A stretch of 64,000 bases of DNA from Craterostigma plantagineum (GCA_027422505.1 JAPQWV010000409.1:248001-312000); one strand, 5' to 3'. Shown: positions 12,265-23,583, counted from the first letter of the stretch. The notes: a model not told the origin generated them from the letters alone. Program-made: numbers and translations.

Positions 12265-12948
12265 CGCTTCCTTCCTTCGGTGTTCAGCTCAGAGTGGCGA
12301 GTGCAAAACTTCGTGCTATATACTTATTTGGGCCTACTGGGCCTGATAGTAGTAAAAAGGACTGGGCTTTATCTCAAAATGGGCCTGATATATCAAGATG
12401 CTTCTACACAAAAGCTAAAAAGTCAGACTTTTCATTATGGACTTTCCAAGTCTTTCTTTTCTATTTCACGACAGCCTTTTTTATTCAAACTGCCACGGTA
12501 GTCGGTACCATATTATATGTAATATGTCTATAACTAACTACGATTTTCTATTTGAACTTGCTTTGGAGTTCTACACCAGAAGAAACTTCTCATTGTATAA
12601 ATTATCAAATGGTAAGAATAACTAATAAGAAGCCAGCGAAGAGTAGTTCAGGAATGACTTGAATTTAGATAGGCCGTCGCAGTCGTCCCGCGTGCCATGA
12701 CATTATTATCAATAGGGAGAATAAGTATATCGTTGTTACAAAATGGGGTTGAAATCAATGTATGATTATGATACTCAAGAGTTGAATAACATGCATTATT
12801 AAGATCAATAATTCCACAAGAGCATCTTAATTAAAAAACCCATAAACCGATGCCTTTTCGTAGTATAAATGTGGCAAACCACACCCTTGTTTAGCAAGCA
12901 GTACGTAAAACATCAAATACGGAAAAGAAAGAAAAAGGGAACGAAGAG
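12265..12948. promoter_or_regulatory. Divergent intergenic region, CDKAL1-like / EGS-like
   Basis: 684 bp between two start codons. The left part carries the site II pair. On the right, TAGTATAAATGTGG near 12860 is a plausible TATA box for the reductase gene, about 80 bp before its ATG. No ORF of note. Confidence 0.45.
12329..12345. promoter_or_regulatory. Paired site II (TGGGCC) elements upstream of the CDKAL1-like gene
   Basis: Two TGGGCC(T) motifs (TGGGCCTACTGGGCCTG) lie about 65-80 bp upstream of the 12264 start. Related TGGGCC motifs recur at 12363-12368 and 12379-12384. Site II elements are TCP-factor targets common in promoters of translation and organelle genes, which fits a tRNA-modification enzyme. 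The regulatory role is inferred. Confidence 0.5.
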
Positions 12949-14809
12949 ATGGAAGGAAAACAGATGATGAGAATCCTCGTATTTGGAGGAAGTGGTTACA
13001 TAGGAAACCACGTTGTAAGAGCGAGCATCAAATTAGGGCATCCCACTTATGTTTACACGAGACCTCAGTCTAACAAAACTCATGTGCTCGATGAGTTCGA
13101 ATCCATGGGAGCAATTATAGTGAAAGTAAACATTACATATATATTATCGTACGATCTTAATTAATTTTTCACCATGCATATATGCATGCATGGGAAGTAA
13201 TTTGAGTATCATATTTATTAAGCTTCTTGATTCATTTGAATTGGTTTAGGGAGATTTGGACGATCAAGACAAGCTCGTTTCTGTGCTTAAGGAAGTCGAT
13301 GTAGTGATCTCTGCGTTGGCTTATCCCCAAGTTCTCGATCAGTTTAAGATTATCGAGGCCATCAAACTTGCTGGTAATAATATAAAGGTACGTGTACGTG
13401 TATTATTATTACTCAATCGTTGTTTTAAGCAAAAGATTTTATGTGCTGCGTTTGGATCAATGGAAAAAGGTCAAAGGAAAAAGAAAACTAAAAAGATAAA
13501 ATAATTTTCCACTTGTTTTCTTTTCCTTATTCTTCACCCTTTTGCTTGTTTTGTGGAAAATCGTTTCTTTCACCATTTGCTTGTTTCATGGAAATTCGTA
13601 CGGTGAAAAAATGAAATGTAAAAAGAAAACTAATTTGATGTTTGGTTGATTGAAGAAATAGATGAGTAAAGTTAAAGAAAGAATATTTATTTTATACTTT
13701 AAACTAAGAAAAACTAATTTGCTCGCCAATTGTGAGAAAAACGAAAAAAAAAAACTTATCGAAAACTTTATTTTTTCATATTTTCTTTTCGTTACTAACA
13801 TACCATTGACGAAGAAACCGTTTTTCAATGGTCAGTTTAAGTTTGTTTTTTTTCATTTCTTGTCTATTTTTCTAATCAACCAAAATTTTAAAAAACATTA
13901 TATTTATTTCTTTTCCGTTCTTCACTAAATTCCTTAAACCAAACACAATTTTAAGAAGATTCACATACTACTAATATACAAATTGCAAACAACATTTCAG
14001 AGGTTTTTGCCGTCGGGCTTTGGTTCCGAGGAGGACATAGTAACGGGCGTGCTGGCGCCCTTCGAAACGGTTCTGGGAAAGAAAAGGAGTATTCGACGCG
14101 CAATAGAAGCGGCAAATATTCCATACACTTACATCTCTTCGAACTGCTGCGGCGCTTACTTTGTGAACTACTTGCTTCACCCTTCCGAGCAGAATGAACA
14201 AGTCGTCGTTTACGGAACCGGCGAGACCAAAGGTGATGATGCTATACGTTTCTCCGCGTCGCAATTTTCTCGGCTAACTTTTAACTTCAAATTTTTTGTT
14301 TGTTTCAGCCGTTCTTATCTATGAAGAAGATATCGGTATTTTTACGGTAAAAGTGGCGACTGATCCAAGAACGCGCAACCGTTCGGTCGTGTACCGACCA
14401 GAAGGTAGCATTGTCTCTCAGCTCGAGCTGATTTCTCTATGGGAGGAGAAAACGGGGAAGGTTTTCGAAAGGGTTCACGTGCCCGAAGAGGAAATGGTCG
14501 CCCTTACACAGAGTGAGTAAATACTATGCTCATGTAAAAACTGATGCTTTCTTCTTTGAGTTATCATATGAAAAGATTTTATTACAAAAGATTTCGACTA
14601 CTGCAGCATTGCCTGAACCAGATAATATACCTGTTTCCATCCTCCACGGCGTGTTCGTCAAAGGCGTGACGGTGAATTTCGACATTAAAGAGGGAGAGAT
14701 CGTCGAGGCTTCGAAGCTATACGAAGATCTCAAGTTCACTACGATTGGCGAACTCCTCGACATTTTCATGAAGAACCCACCAAAGCCTGCTAACGCGGCG
14801 TTTGGATGA
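12949..14809 (+). CDS. EGS1-like: Eugenol/isoeugenol synthase-like NADPH reductase (PIP family)
   Basis: Five exons: 12949-13125, 13250-13387, 14001-14232, 14309-14512 and 14607-14809. They sum to 954 nt (317 residues) with phases intact. The start encodes a Rossmann nucleotide-binding motif ([15 protein letters not shown]). [18 protein letters not shown], then a catalytic-lysine segment ([20 protein letters not shown]) and the [13 protein letters not shown] stretch, place it in the PIP reductase family (pinoresinol-lariciresinol, isoflavone and phenylcoumaran benzylic ether reductases). Within the family it is closest in memory to the eugenol/isoeugenol synthases, which reduce coniferyl acetate to volatile phenylpropenes. 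The unusual SGFG (most relatives have SEFG) and SSNCCG may alter the active site. Intron 2 (613 bp) is A/T-rich. Cytosolic, with no signal peptide. Exact product specificity cannot be read from sequence. Confidence 0.88.
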
Positions 14810-15505
14810 ATTCGAGACTGTAGATTGATGTTGTGTGCTGCTGCGTGTCTTTGATGTCATCTGTAACGATCAAATAAGCTTTTTACTTGTCTAAGGGAAA
14901 GATGAATTGGGAATAACTGAAGAAATAATTGATGTGCATAAAGATTGGATCTTGAGACTGATGGAGTGCCATGGCAGATTAACGCTATAGCAAATGGACA
15001 AACACACATGGCTGGAAAAGTACAGCAGAGCATTTTGAAACCACGTGAAAACAGGGGATTAAAATAGTTGAAATTTGAAAAAAAAAAAAAAAAAAAACCG
15101 AGCTTTTTGATTAAGCTCTGTCACGTCTCTTGGTAAGAAGACAGGCACGGTTTCCGAGGAAAACATCTCACATGTTGTAAGATCATGTCTTATATCTCAT
15201 CCGTTAGTGAGATTTTTTTTAGCAGATCACAGAAAATATGAATATGTACGTAAGTTTCCAAGGTTCTTTTCAACTGCTACAACCAACGTACAGCAGTAGC
15301 AGCTGAGCGGAGCATATGTTGTCTGTTCTTTCTTGATTGTCCTTAGATGCGCATTATTGGTCATTTTCTTTCATGATCAAAGTCTAATCATCATCATCGT
15401 TGCATCAGCTGCAATGTCTTAAAGCTACTTAACCCATCTCACAGGGCAGAACACATTCTCAAACAGCGAAAGCCCATCACCATCGAAGAGAAATAAAAAG
15501 GTGCC
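14810..15505. other. Intergenic region, EGS-like to small unknown gene
   Basis: 696 bp holding the reductase 3' UTR, an A-run at 15079-15098 and the likely promoter of the 15506 gene. No further gene seen. Confidence 0.4.
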
Positions 15506-16105
15506 ATGTCTTTTCCTCCTAATTTGGGCATCACTACTTCGTTCATCATAGACTCCAACGCATATTTAGTGTTTCAAGAGCTTCCTTCTCTTTCACTACC
15601 ATCACTTGAATTCCCCTGCTCTCCATTTTCCACGAGCAAAATGAATGGATATTCAAGGATTAAGAAGATCAACACAAATAGGTCCAAATCCATGGATTTT
15701 GGCGATCTTTCTTTCCAAGAACACACGCCAAGATTCAAACCCAAGATCCATTTTCATGAAACCAAAGTAAAACCAAGTTTCAGGCCAGATTCGATCCCCG
15801 AGGACGACCATGAGGACGAAACAGGGGAGGTGTTTGGGACCATTCTCAGCAGAGAATATCCTGCTTTTTCATCCTCTTCGAGGAAGCTCGTGGCTACGAA
15901 GAAGATGGGCTCTGCTTCTTCTACAACTTACGAGACTGCCATGGCTAAGCAGCAGAAGAGTTCGCCGTTTCACAGTGTTCTGAAGGGTACAATTTCCATG
16001 AAAAGATCTGCCTCTGTTCCGAGGGCTACTCAAGAATACACCACCAGTCTGATTCAGCTAGAGAGGGAAATGACAAGCCTGAGAATGAATCTTCTGCATG
16101 GCTGA
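15506..16105 (+). CDS. Small basic plant protein of unknown function
   Basis: A single exon of 199 residues in a good ATG context (GTGCCATGTC). Visible features are a run of basic Ser-rich patches (RIKKINTNRSKSMDFGDLSF; MKRSASVPRA), an acidic stretch (PEDDHEDETGEVFG) and a Leu-rich C-terminal helix (SLIQLEREMTSLRMNLL). The RSKSMDF and KRSASVP patches look like phosphorylatable, possibly membrane- or 14-3-3-binding sites. No domain was recognised; I cannot assign a function. It lies tail-to-tail with the CCA gene. The in-frame composition and intact length favour a real gene. Confidence 0.6.
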   Translation: MSFPPNLGITTSFIIDSNAYLVFQELPSLSLPSLEFPCSPFSTSKMNGYSRIKKINTNRSKSMDFGDLSFQEHTPRFKPKIHFHETKVKPSFRPDSIPEDDHEDETGEVFGTILSREYPAFSSSSRKLVATKKMGSASSTTYETAMAKQQKSSPFHSVLKGTISMKRSASVPRATQEYTTSLIQLEREMTSLRMNLLHG

Positions 16106-16550
16106 GAACGAAAACGAAGAGGAAAGGCAAGTTTCTCAAGGCTTGCAGGCGACTGTTTGGTTTCTAAATATGCGACAGAACTCAGCTCTGTTGCAAGCCA
16201 ATACTACTTGATTCTGCTGGTATCTGCTCTTATCGTATATTTTCTGTTGAATGTATATCTAAGTTCTGCATTGGCTATAAAAGCAAACCGTGGCAAGTTA
16301 TTACCTAAAACTTAAAATCTTATGCTTCACCTTCGGTGAAAGAAACACAGATAACTTCTACATCACCCTCGCCCAATATGTCATGGACTCAAAGGTGATG
16401 GCTTTACAGGTTTTTCTCAAAATCGATTGCGCAAAGTGGCAGTGAAAAACCTGTGCCGTAATTCAAATGGCAGCAAACAAGTGAAAGCATTGACCTGAGA
16501 TTGGTTTCCTTAAATATTTTCACAGCCATTATTACCACCTTAACACAAAG
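16106..16550. other. Convergent 3' region; source of a dispersed duplicate
   Basis: 445 bp of 3' UTR sequence between the small gene and the CCA gene. From about 16236, through the CCA terminal exon to about 16690, the DNA is repeated at 44802-45260 with only scattered differences. Confidence 0.6.
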
Positions 16551-19500
16551 CTACTCTATTCTTGCACGCTTGGATTGATGAGTTTCCTTCATCCACTCAA
16601 TGCATTCTTCGGCAGATCCGCTGGGATGTGCAAGTTGCCACTCCATCAACTTTTCTTGCTGAAAGAGATAGAAATCATAAAAAAAAAATTAAATTTTGAA
16701 AATAATAATAAAAAAAAAGAAATAAGAAACAGACGAGCATGTGTTTATATGTACCCATTCTTTCACATCTGGTCCTGGTTTGATATGTAAGATACTCATG
16801 ATGTCCTTGCCATTCACAAGTGGTTTCAGTTCCCAGATTTTGTCCAAGCCTGTAATATTAAAGGGATAACAGAGGCTATGAATCATCTATTTGATCCATC
16901 TTAACACAATGTAATGCGAATTTAAGCAGAAGAGAAGGTTGAAGTACCCATATCACAGATTGCGTTTTCAATACTAAAGAACATATCTTTTCTCTGATTC
17001 AATTTTGTGTCCTCGTTGGATGATTTGTCACTCGAGCCTACATCACCAGGGTATAACAGCAAGGACAGTAACAACGAAGGGCGCCAGAGTTCTTTGATTT
17101 CTCGGAGAGCAAACCCTATTCATGGAAATCGATATGGAATTTTATGGAGTTGAAGAGGATCAAACTATTGAAGTCGATACGAATATGGATCGTCGTTGAA
17201 ATGATGTAAGTTATTACCAGCCAAAACTCTGAGGTTTGCGGCGACAGGAACGTCAATAAGCTGTCTTTTCCAAGTAACTTCAAGAGGCTGTAATTTCTCA
17301 GATGCCATGATTGAAGGAATCAATGATAATAATCTATTTGCTGCAACATGCATTCTGATAACCTGCAAGAAAATTACAAGTCCACCTATGATTGAAGGTA
17401 ATGTAAGAAAAAAAAAAGCCATAACATAATTCATAACCATACCGAATCGGCATCATTAGACTTCAGCTTGAGAGAAGTGCGAAAGATGTAGCTAACAACA
17501 GGAATCTGTTCGAAATATTTGAAGAGCGATCGATGTAAGTAAGCCATGGATTGATTAGATAAAGCCAAATGGCGTGACAGAAAATAAGCATGCTACCTCT
17601 TTCCCTTTGTTGTCGGCGTAAACAGCATTTCTGAAGGGCAGAAACAACGCAGCATATAGCCCTAGCCTACGTTGGTCATCCTAAGATTACAAGAAAAAGT
17701 AAATTTCCATCTCCATGCAGTTTGTAGCTTCTGATGAATTGGGAACTCACCGTGAATGTGGAGGAATCAATTAACTGTAACAGTTGCCATGAGTAATCCA
17801 CGTACTCAACAGAAACCCTGTTTCACATTACGAATAAAACAATGAAGAGTGGTGTATAATAATTGCAAATGAACTTAATCTCCTAAAGAATGACAAAAAT
17901 CAGATTTACGGTGAAGCATGCCACCTTTCGAGTCCTTCCCGAGACAAATGTTCTGTGTTTGGCGGATGACTAAATATAGTAAAAAACAGCTGCAGTTCGC
18001 ATATGTAGGACATGGATAGAACAGGCTGATTACCAGACATCATGAGATCAACCTGAAAGATGAAAAACATTATTGCACATAGGCATATTGACCAAAAGAA
18101 AAGAGACAAAGATTTTGTATGTCGTGAAAAGCATACCTCCTTACCGATACGCTCTCTGCTAATTTTACTAGCAATAGCAGCTTTCACGTCATCATCTGAA
18201 GCAGCAATCTTCAAATCTCCATCAAGCTCAAATCCAAACCTAGAACCTACAATCTTATAAAATATGTGAAAAGGGAACAACTAATTATATATGTTGTAGT
18301 ACGTACGGAAAATGTCATGGTGTCAATTACCAAATCGAATAGCTCGAAGAACACGAAGAGGATCATCTAAAAAAGTCTGCTTTGGTGGTAGAGGGGTTAC
18401 TATTTTCCCAGATTTCAAGTCTGAGATGCCTACATAAGGTTGATGCGAGAACAAGAAACAACTCAAGATTGTATGGATTACAGGGCAAATAGTAAACAAT
18501 TTGCAGTTTTGACAAAGGCGAGACAAGCAGAAGATTACCTCTTCCAGTGAAATCTTCCACTGAATTTGTATTAATATTGTAGAACAAACTGTTGGGCCAT
18601 TGCAAAGTCAAATCAACGATGCCAAACAGAGTAATAATCGATTTTTTTCAGCCAAGACCATCACTAGATGTACCTATTAATTGTTAAATCCCTTCTAAAA
18701 GCATCCTCTTCGGCAGTGCCAAACCGCTGCAATGATGCAAGATTCCCGAGGCTAAGAAAAAGAGAGATTTATCTATAGCCTTCCAAACAAACGCAAACGC
18801 AAAACACTCACCATAGCTGGAATACGGCTGGTCTCACTGTAGTCTTCAGACCTTAGGTTGACGAAATCAATCCACTCATCAAAAAGGCGCATTGTCGCTG
18901 TTTCTAAATGTTTTGACTGATCGGGATTGCTGTGAGTTAACCAGAAGCAAACAACATCAAGCAAATATATTTTCTCCAAAACAGTCATAGTGGATGGTCT
19001 TAAGTTGATCAATACGTAAATTTTCATATGATGAAATAAAATACAAAAACAAAGCGGCAGAACGAATGCCAAAATCAGCAAATAAAGGCAATGCATACCT
19101 CTGTATCACGCCAACTCCCCGTACCTCTCCTCCTGTCGAGGACACATACTCATTCACCTTTTCACAAAATTCCCTTCCCAGCATGTCATCAAGGGCTATG
19201 TCTATATCATAACACTCCTTTCCCAAGAGCTGCCCCAACAAAACAAAAATACTAGCAATTTGAATTGGATAAAAGAAAAGTAACCGGGAAAAAAAAATCC
19301 AGCAAATGCATAAACAATCTCGTCAAGAATAACATTTTCATCAAATACTTCGCCAACCCACATAAAGATTGGATTTTTTTTTCCCGATAAAGTTCCGATT
19401 TTTTTTTATCCTACTAAATAGATTGATACGAACGGTATCATCAAGAAACAAATAAAGGGACAGTTTTTGGAGGTGTGGGGAAAAAAAGAAAACCTTATCA

Positions 19501-19813
19501 CGAACCCAGCCACCAGCTACACGAAGCTGCGTTGAAGGTTAAACTGCTGTAGAACTTTGAGAAGACAGTCGAATATCTGCTTCTCCTTAGCCGTCAGATC
19601 AATCTGCTCTTTGACGTGTACGTTCCTCTGTGGTGTGGCCATCGTCACCGTTTCTCTTACAGGACTGTTTGAGGATGAGCAGAAGCGACGGCAACTGCGA
19701 TGGAGGGAAGGGTTTATGAGTGGCGCTGGGAATCGGAAAAGGCCCGATAGAGAGTGATACGAAGTTTTGGCGGTAGGGTATAATGCTATAAGACGTGGAT
19801 TCAGTAGTTTCAT
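16551..19813 (-). CDS. CCA-adding tRNA nucleotidyltransferase, complete copy with a one-base break in exon 1
   Basis: Fifteen exons: 19813-19494, 19229-19099, 18929-18812, 18726-18674, 18588-18539, 18429-18331, 18246-18137, 18052-17925, 17817-17751, 17680-17597, 17505-17443, 17362-17218, 17115-16948, 16849-16755 and 16658-16551. They total 1,739 nt, one short of 580 codons. The N-terminus looks like an organelle presequence, with a downstream Met (MATPQRNVHVKEQ) that could give a cytosolic form; plant CCA enzymes are multi-targeted. The class II nucleotidyltransferase signature is split by intron 1 (GGWVRDK, then LLGKECYDIDIALDDM). The RNA-binding part (RRDLTINSLFYNI, then DDPLRVLRAIRFG) is complete. 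It adds CCA to tRNA 3' ends. Exon 1 reads CTTCAACG where the duplicate at 26.5 kb reads CTTCAGACG, so the frame as written ends at a TAG a few codons on. Confidence 0.92.
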
Positions 19814-19998
19814 GAGAAATTTAAGGACCTTGCAGATCACAATATGAAAGTTGTAACGCGTTTAAAGTGTTCGTGCATTTGACTCTTTGACAAGTTTAAA
19901 TTGCTTTGGCAATATAAATAATTTATCCAATTTCGCATAAAAAGCTTAATCGCTAACATCTTCCCGCCAAACACACAGCAAAACGGAACGAATAAGGA
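19814..19998. promoter_or_regulatory. Bidirectional promoter CCA / XRCC2, copy 1, with E2F-type site
   Basis: Only 185 bp separate the two start codons. TTCCCGCCAA at 19961-19970 matches the canonical E2F/DP binding site and sits about 30 bp upstream of the XRCC2 ATG. The same site is kept in the second copy of the promoter. E2F control fits an S-phase repair gene. Confidence 0.65.
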
Positions 19999-20966
19999 AT
20001 GGCCTCAGCATTTTCGTGGATCAAAACCGACGAAACGGCCAAAGATGCCCTGCAAAGAATCCTCACAGAGCGTCCACTCGCCGTACTTCCGCCGCCCCTC
20101 CACCGTTTACCCTTCCGAGCTGGCAATGTCGTTGAGATTGTTGGTCCCAGTCCCTACGCCAAAACCCTAATCCTCACCCAGGTCAACACTGAAAGCTGAA
20201 TAGATAAAAACCCTTTGTCGTAATTAATAGTCGTGTTGATCCGATCTAAGCCTTGTTTTGTTTGATATTACCAGCTGAGCTTGGAAAGGCGTATATGAAT
20301 TTGTTAATCATCAAGTTGTTATCTTTCCAAATAGATTTTACAAATAATTTCCCTGTTCGTTTGATGTTTCTCTTACAGGCTGCTATATCTTGTATTTTGC
20401 TAAAGAGTGGACTACAGAGGGCTTGAGCGATGCGTGCTTTATATTGATTTGGAGTGTCGTTTTGATGTTTTGAGTTTTTCACGAGCATTGCTTAAACGAA
20501 TCGAAGGGCGTAATGGTATGATTATGGCTTTTGCTAAAGTTCAATCATTGGACGGTGATATAAAATGATAGGTTTTTTCACTTTTCGAATTTGTGATTAT
20601 TAGGAGTGAGATTCAGCAGCACAAAGGGGAACAAGGAGTATCATAAAGAGCTGTTTGAGGCGTGTATGCGCCGGTTCTTTTACATAAGATGCTACAACAG
20701 TAATGAGTTTCTCGCTACACTTAAGGTGGGATTCACATCATGCATGCCCTAATTTTTCGATTTTTCTTTATCTTGACATCCAGTTGGTTACCAAATAGTG
20801 ATGTAGTTGCATGAGAACCCTTTTAATTCTGGGATTGTTATGAGGATGTGCAGTGTTCTATCTTTTCTCCTCCTCTTAGCAGTTACTCACTGTTGCAGAC
20901 GCTAAATAATCGGAAAGATGAAGTAAAAGGATGGTAGTGCTGTTTATATGCTTTTGATCGACAGGT
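19999..20966 (+). pseudogene. XRCC2: XRCC2 pseudogene, copy 1 (frameshifted and 3'-truncated)
   Basis: Exon 1 (19999-20181) is intact and matches the functional copy at 26962, including the Walker-A-like GPSPYAKT. Exon 2 begins at 20379 but lacks a C (TTGCTAAAG against TTGCCTAAAG) and a further ten bases where the intact copy encodes KEWEGVEYRG, so the frame meets a stop (TGA) soon after. Exons 3 and 4 are recognisable to TTTTGATCGACAG, then homology stops dead near 20966 and RNR1 sequence begins. Exons 5-10 are missing. It is a duplicate of the intact gene 7 kb downstream. Confidence 0.88.
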
Positions 20967-21703
20967 CATAAGTTATACCAAATTATTTGTTGGCAGTGAT
21001 GAGTTTGTCGTGGTAAATAAGCATCTTCCATGATTTGACGGAGATGGGCCTTTGGTCTCCTGCTGTCAAGAACAGGATAATATACGAGGATGGTTCAAAA
21101 GATCCCCGGGATCCCTGAAGATCTTAAAAAAATATACAAGTACGTCTATGGCATTGAGCAATGCACTATTCACTTCCTAATTTCCTTTGTTGATGAATCT
21201 AAGTGAACTCATTTTTATCAGGATTGTCTGGGAGATTAAACAGCGTGTGTTGGTTCACATGGCTGTCGATCGTGGATGCTACGTTAACCAGAGTCAAAGC
21301 CTCAACATCCATATGGATCAACCTAATTTCGGAAAGCTCACCTCCCTTCACTTCCATGCCTGCTCCAGGGTATGCTGAACCATATCAGGCCGTTGTTCCT
21401 TTTGTTTACATGAATCTGATAGAAGTTCTGACTGTGCATTAGTTTCTAACATTCTGTTGTCATTTTATGTTCGAACTGAATGGTCCGAAGACGGGATTGT
21501 ATTGCTTGAGAACTCGAGCTGCAGCTGATGCCATAAAGTTCACAGTAGACACGACAATGCTAAAAGTGAGTGCCTTTGAATGTAATAATATCCGCGGGGC
21601 TCCCCTCCCATGTAACTAAATTCACATGTTTGTTTCGTTCGTCGCAGGACAAACCTAAGATGGCTCAGATGGTGTGTTCTTTAACTAACCGTGACGAGTA
21701 ATT
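20967..21703 (+). pseudogene. RNR1: Ribonucleotide reductase large subunit (RNR1) 3' fragment, pseudogene
   Basis: The translated pieces match the C-terminal third of the class Ia RNR large subunit: EFVVVNKHL, then [90 protein letters not shown] and PKMAQMVCSLTNRDE. At least two frame breaks occur: a missing base before HDLTEMG near 21031 and an extra G at SK/IPGIPE near 21101. Introns remain, for example about 21140-21222 (ends TTTATCAG) and 21370 to about 21490, so this is a DNA-level copy and not a processed one. The final CxxC redox tail of the enzyme is lacking. It is fused directly to the truncated XRCC2 copy in the same orientation. Confidence 0.85.
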
Positions 21704-21988
21704 GGCTAGTTAATGAACTATCATGTCTCTACATTTGGGAATGAAACTAACTCCACTCTCTACATGCATTCTATGAAAAAAACTTTTCATCTGATGGAGG
21801 TCAGTGTATGTACGAGATTTTTAAGAATGTGATGTGGGGAAAAGGAAAAACAAAGTACATCAGTTTGTATGGTATATCATCGGTTTATGTAAAACGACAA
21901 CCCAACATCAAATGAAAGAGTTACTTTATCTAATTGGAAATTTGCAGTATTAGTGAGAGGAGGTTGAATGACGTATGGGTTAAAAATA

Positions 21989-23222
21989 GGGTAAATTCCT
22001 TATCAGACCCTGTCAGAAACTAAACTTTCTTATCAGTACTACTGGCAATTAGAAGGAATTTGAAAACTCAAAAGATACTGATAAGGAATTAACCCTTAAA
22101 AAGGGTAAATTCCTTATCAGACCATGTCAGAAACTAAACTTCCTTATCAGTACCCCTGACAAAATTTCTTCCTTACCAGTACCCATCTGCAAAAAGTAGT
22201 GTGTTTTAATACCCCCAAACAGTAAACGGACGAAAATACCCTTTTTTGAAATTAAACTAGACATCATACCAACTGTTTTGACTATTATACCTACTGTTAT
22301 TCATACCAACTGTTATCATTATTATACCAATTGATATAGTGTACAATTCTGTTGGTATAATTACGACAACAGTTGGTATAATTTCTGGTACAATAGTAAA
22401 ATCAGTTGGTATAACACCAATTTCACTGTATAAAATTAAAATAACTGGTATAATAACGAAAATAGATGGTATAATTTCTACAATTTGTGGTATAATTTCA
22501 AAAAATCAGTTGGTATAACGTCCAACTTCACTGTATAAAGTTAAAATAACTGGTATAATAACGAAAAGAGATGGTATAATTTCAACAATTTCTGGTATAA
22601 TTTCAAAATAAGTTGGTATGACGTCCAACTTCACTGTAAAATTAAAATAACTGGTATAATAATACAAACAGATGGTATAATTTCTACAATTTCTGGTATA
22701 ATTTCAAAATCAGTTGGTATAACGTCCAATTTCACTGTATAAAATTAAAATAACTGGTATAATAACACAAAGAGATGGTATAATTTGTACAATTTCTGAT
22801 ATTATTTCAAAATCAGTTGGTATAAATGTCCAATTCGCTGTATAAAATTATAAAACGTTAATTACTTGTACGATAACCAAAACAGATGGTATAATTTGTA
22901 CAATTTCTGGTACAATTTCAAAATCAGTTGGTATAAATGTCCAATTTTCGCTGTATAAAATTATAATAACGTTATTTACTGGTACGATAACCAAAATAGA
23001 TGGTATAATTTTATAATTTCTGGTCTAATTTCAAAATAAGTTGGTATAAATGTCCAATTTGAAGTGTGAGACAGAGTATTTTCGACTTTTTAACCCTGAA
23101 AAGACCTTTTTAGGTACTGAACAGGAAGAAATTTTCAAATGGGTACTTATAAGGAAGAAATAATTCGAGGGGTATTTAAAAGGAATTTGAAAACTCAAAA
23201 GGTACTGATAAGGAATTAACCC
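21989..23222. mobile_element. Non-autonomous TIR element (Mutator-like), minisatellite interior, 9-bp target duplication
   Basis: The termini are inverted: GGGTAAATTCCTTATCAG on the left and CTGATAAGGAATTAACCC on the right, with one mismatch. The identical 9-mer TTAAAAATA flanks the element at 21980-21988 and 23223-23231. A 9-bp duplication points to the Mutator superfamily. Inside, a 109-bp miniature copy with both termini (21989-22097) is followed by TTAAAAA and then the main unit. No transposase is present, so movement would need enzyme in trans. Confidence 0.8.
22395..23055. repeat. Minisatellite of about 100-112 bp units inside the TIR element
   Basis: Repeats are anchored by CAGTTGGTATAA...TCCAA near 22403, 22508, 22611, 22711, 22813, 22925 and 23037. 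Each unit holds several GGTATAAT words spaced by A/T-rich DNA (ACTGGTATAATAACGAAA, then GATGGTATAATTTCTACAA). Spacing drifts from about 103 to 112 bp. It is too long and too degenerate for a CRISPR array and lies in nuclear plant DNA. Confidence 0.8.
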
Positions 23223-23583
23223 TTAAAAATAAGAATGTTAAAATAAAAATATAGAGAAAATAAGAATTTAAAAAGGTTAAGAAATCAAACAAAACATGAT
23301 TTAAAAAGAAAATATAGTAATTATAGAGCTAAAAATCTGTTACAAAATTCGAACACAGGATCAAATTGGTAATCTTTTGCCTGCAGAAGGATCATCTCTT
23401 GCAAAAAAAAAAAACAATAACCCAAAGCTCGCGGCCCGCGCGGTCATGCCCGCTCAGGTCTTTAAAGGGTCACAAAGGTCTTTTACAATATAGGACACTG
23501 TGGCGCAACTACAGTAAAAGGCATTTCGGTTCCTTAGTTATATAAGATTTAGCGCTCGCGCCCTTTCTCTGTCGTTACACCAA

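Noticed and set aside
22090..22115. The internal TTAAAAA as a second complete target-site duplication
   Set aside because: Only seven of nine bases match; could be a trace of one but is not proof of an independent insertion.
22395..23055. CRISPR-like repeat array
   Set aside because: Units are about 100-112 bp, contiguous and degenerate, lie in plant nuclear DNA and sit inside a TIR element; no cas genes.
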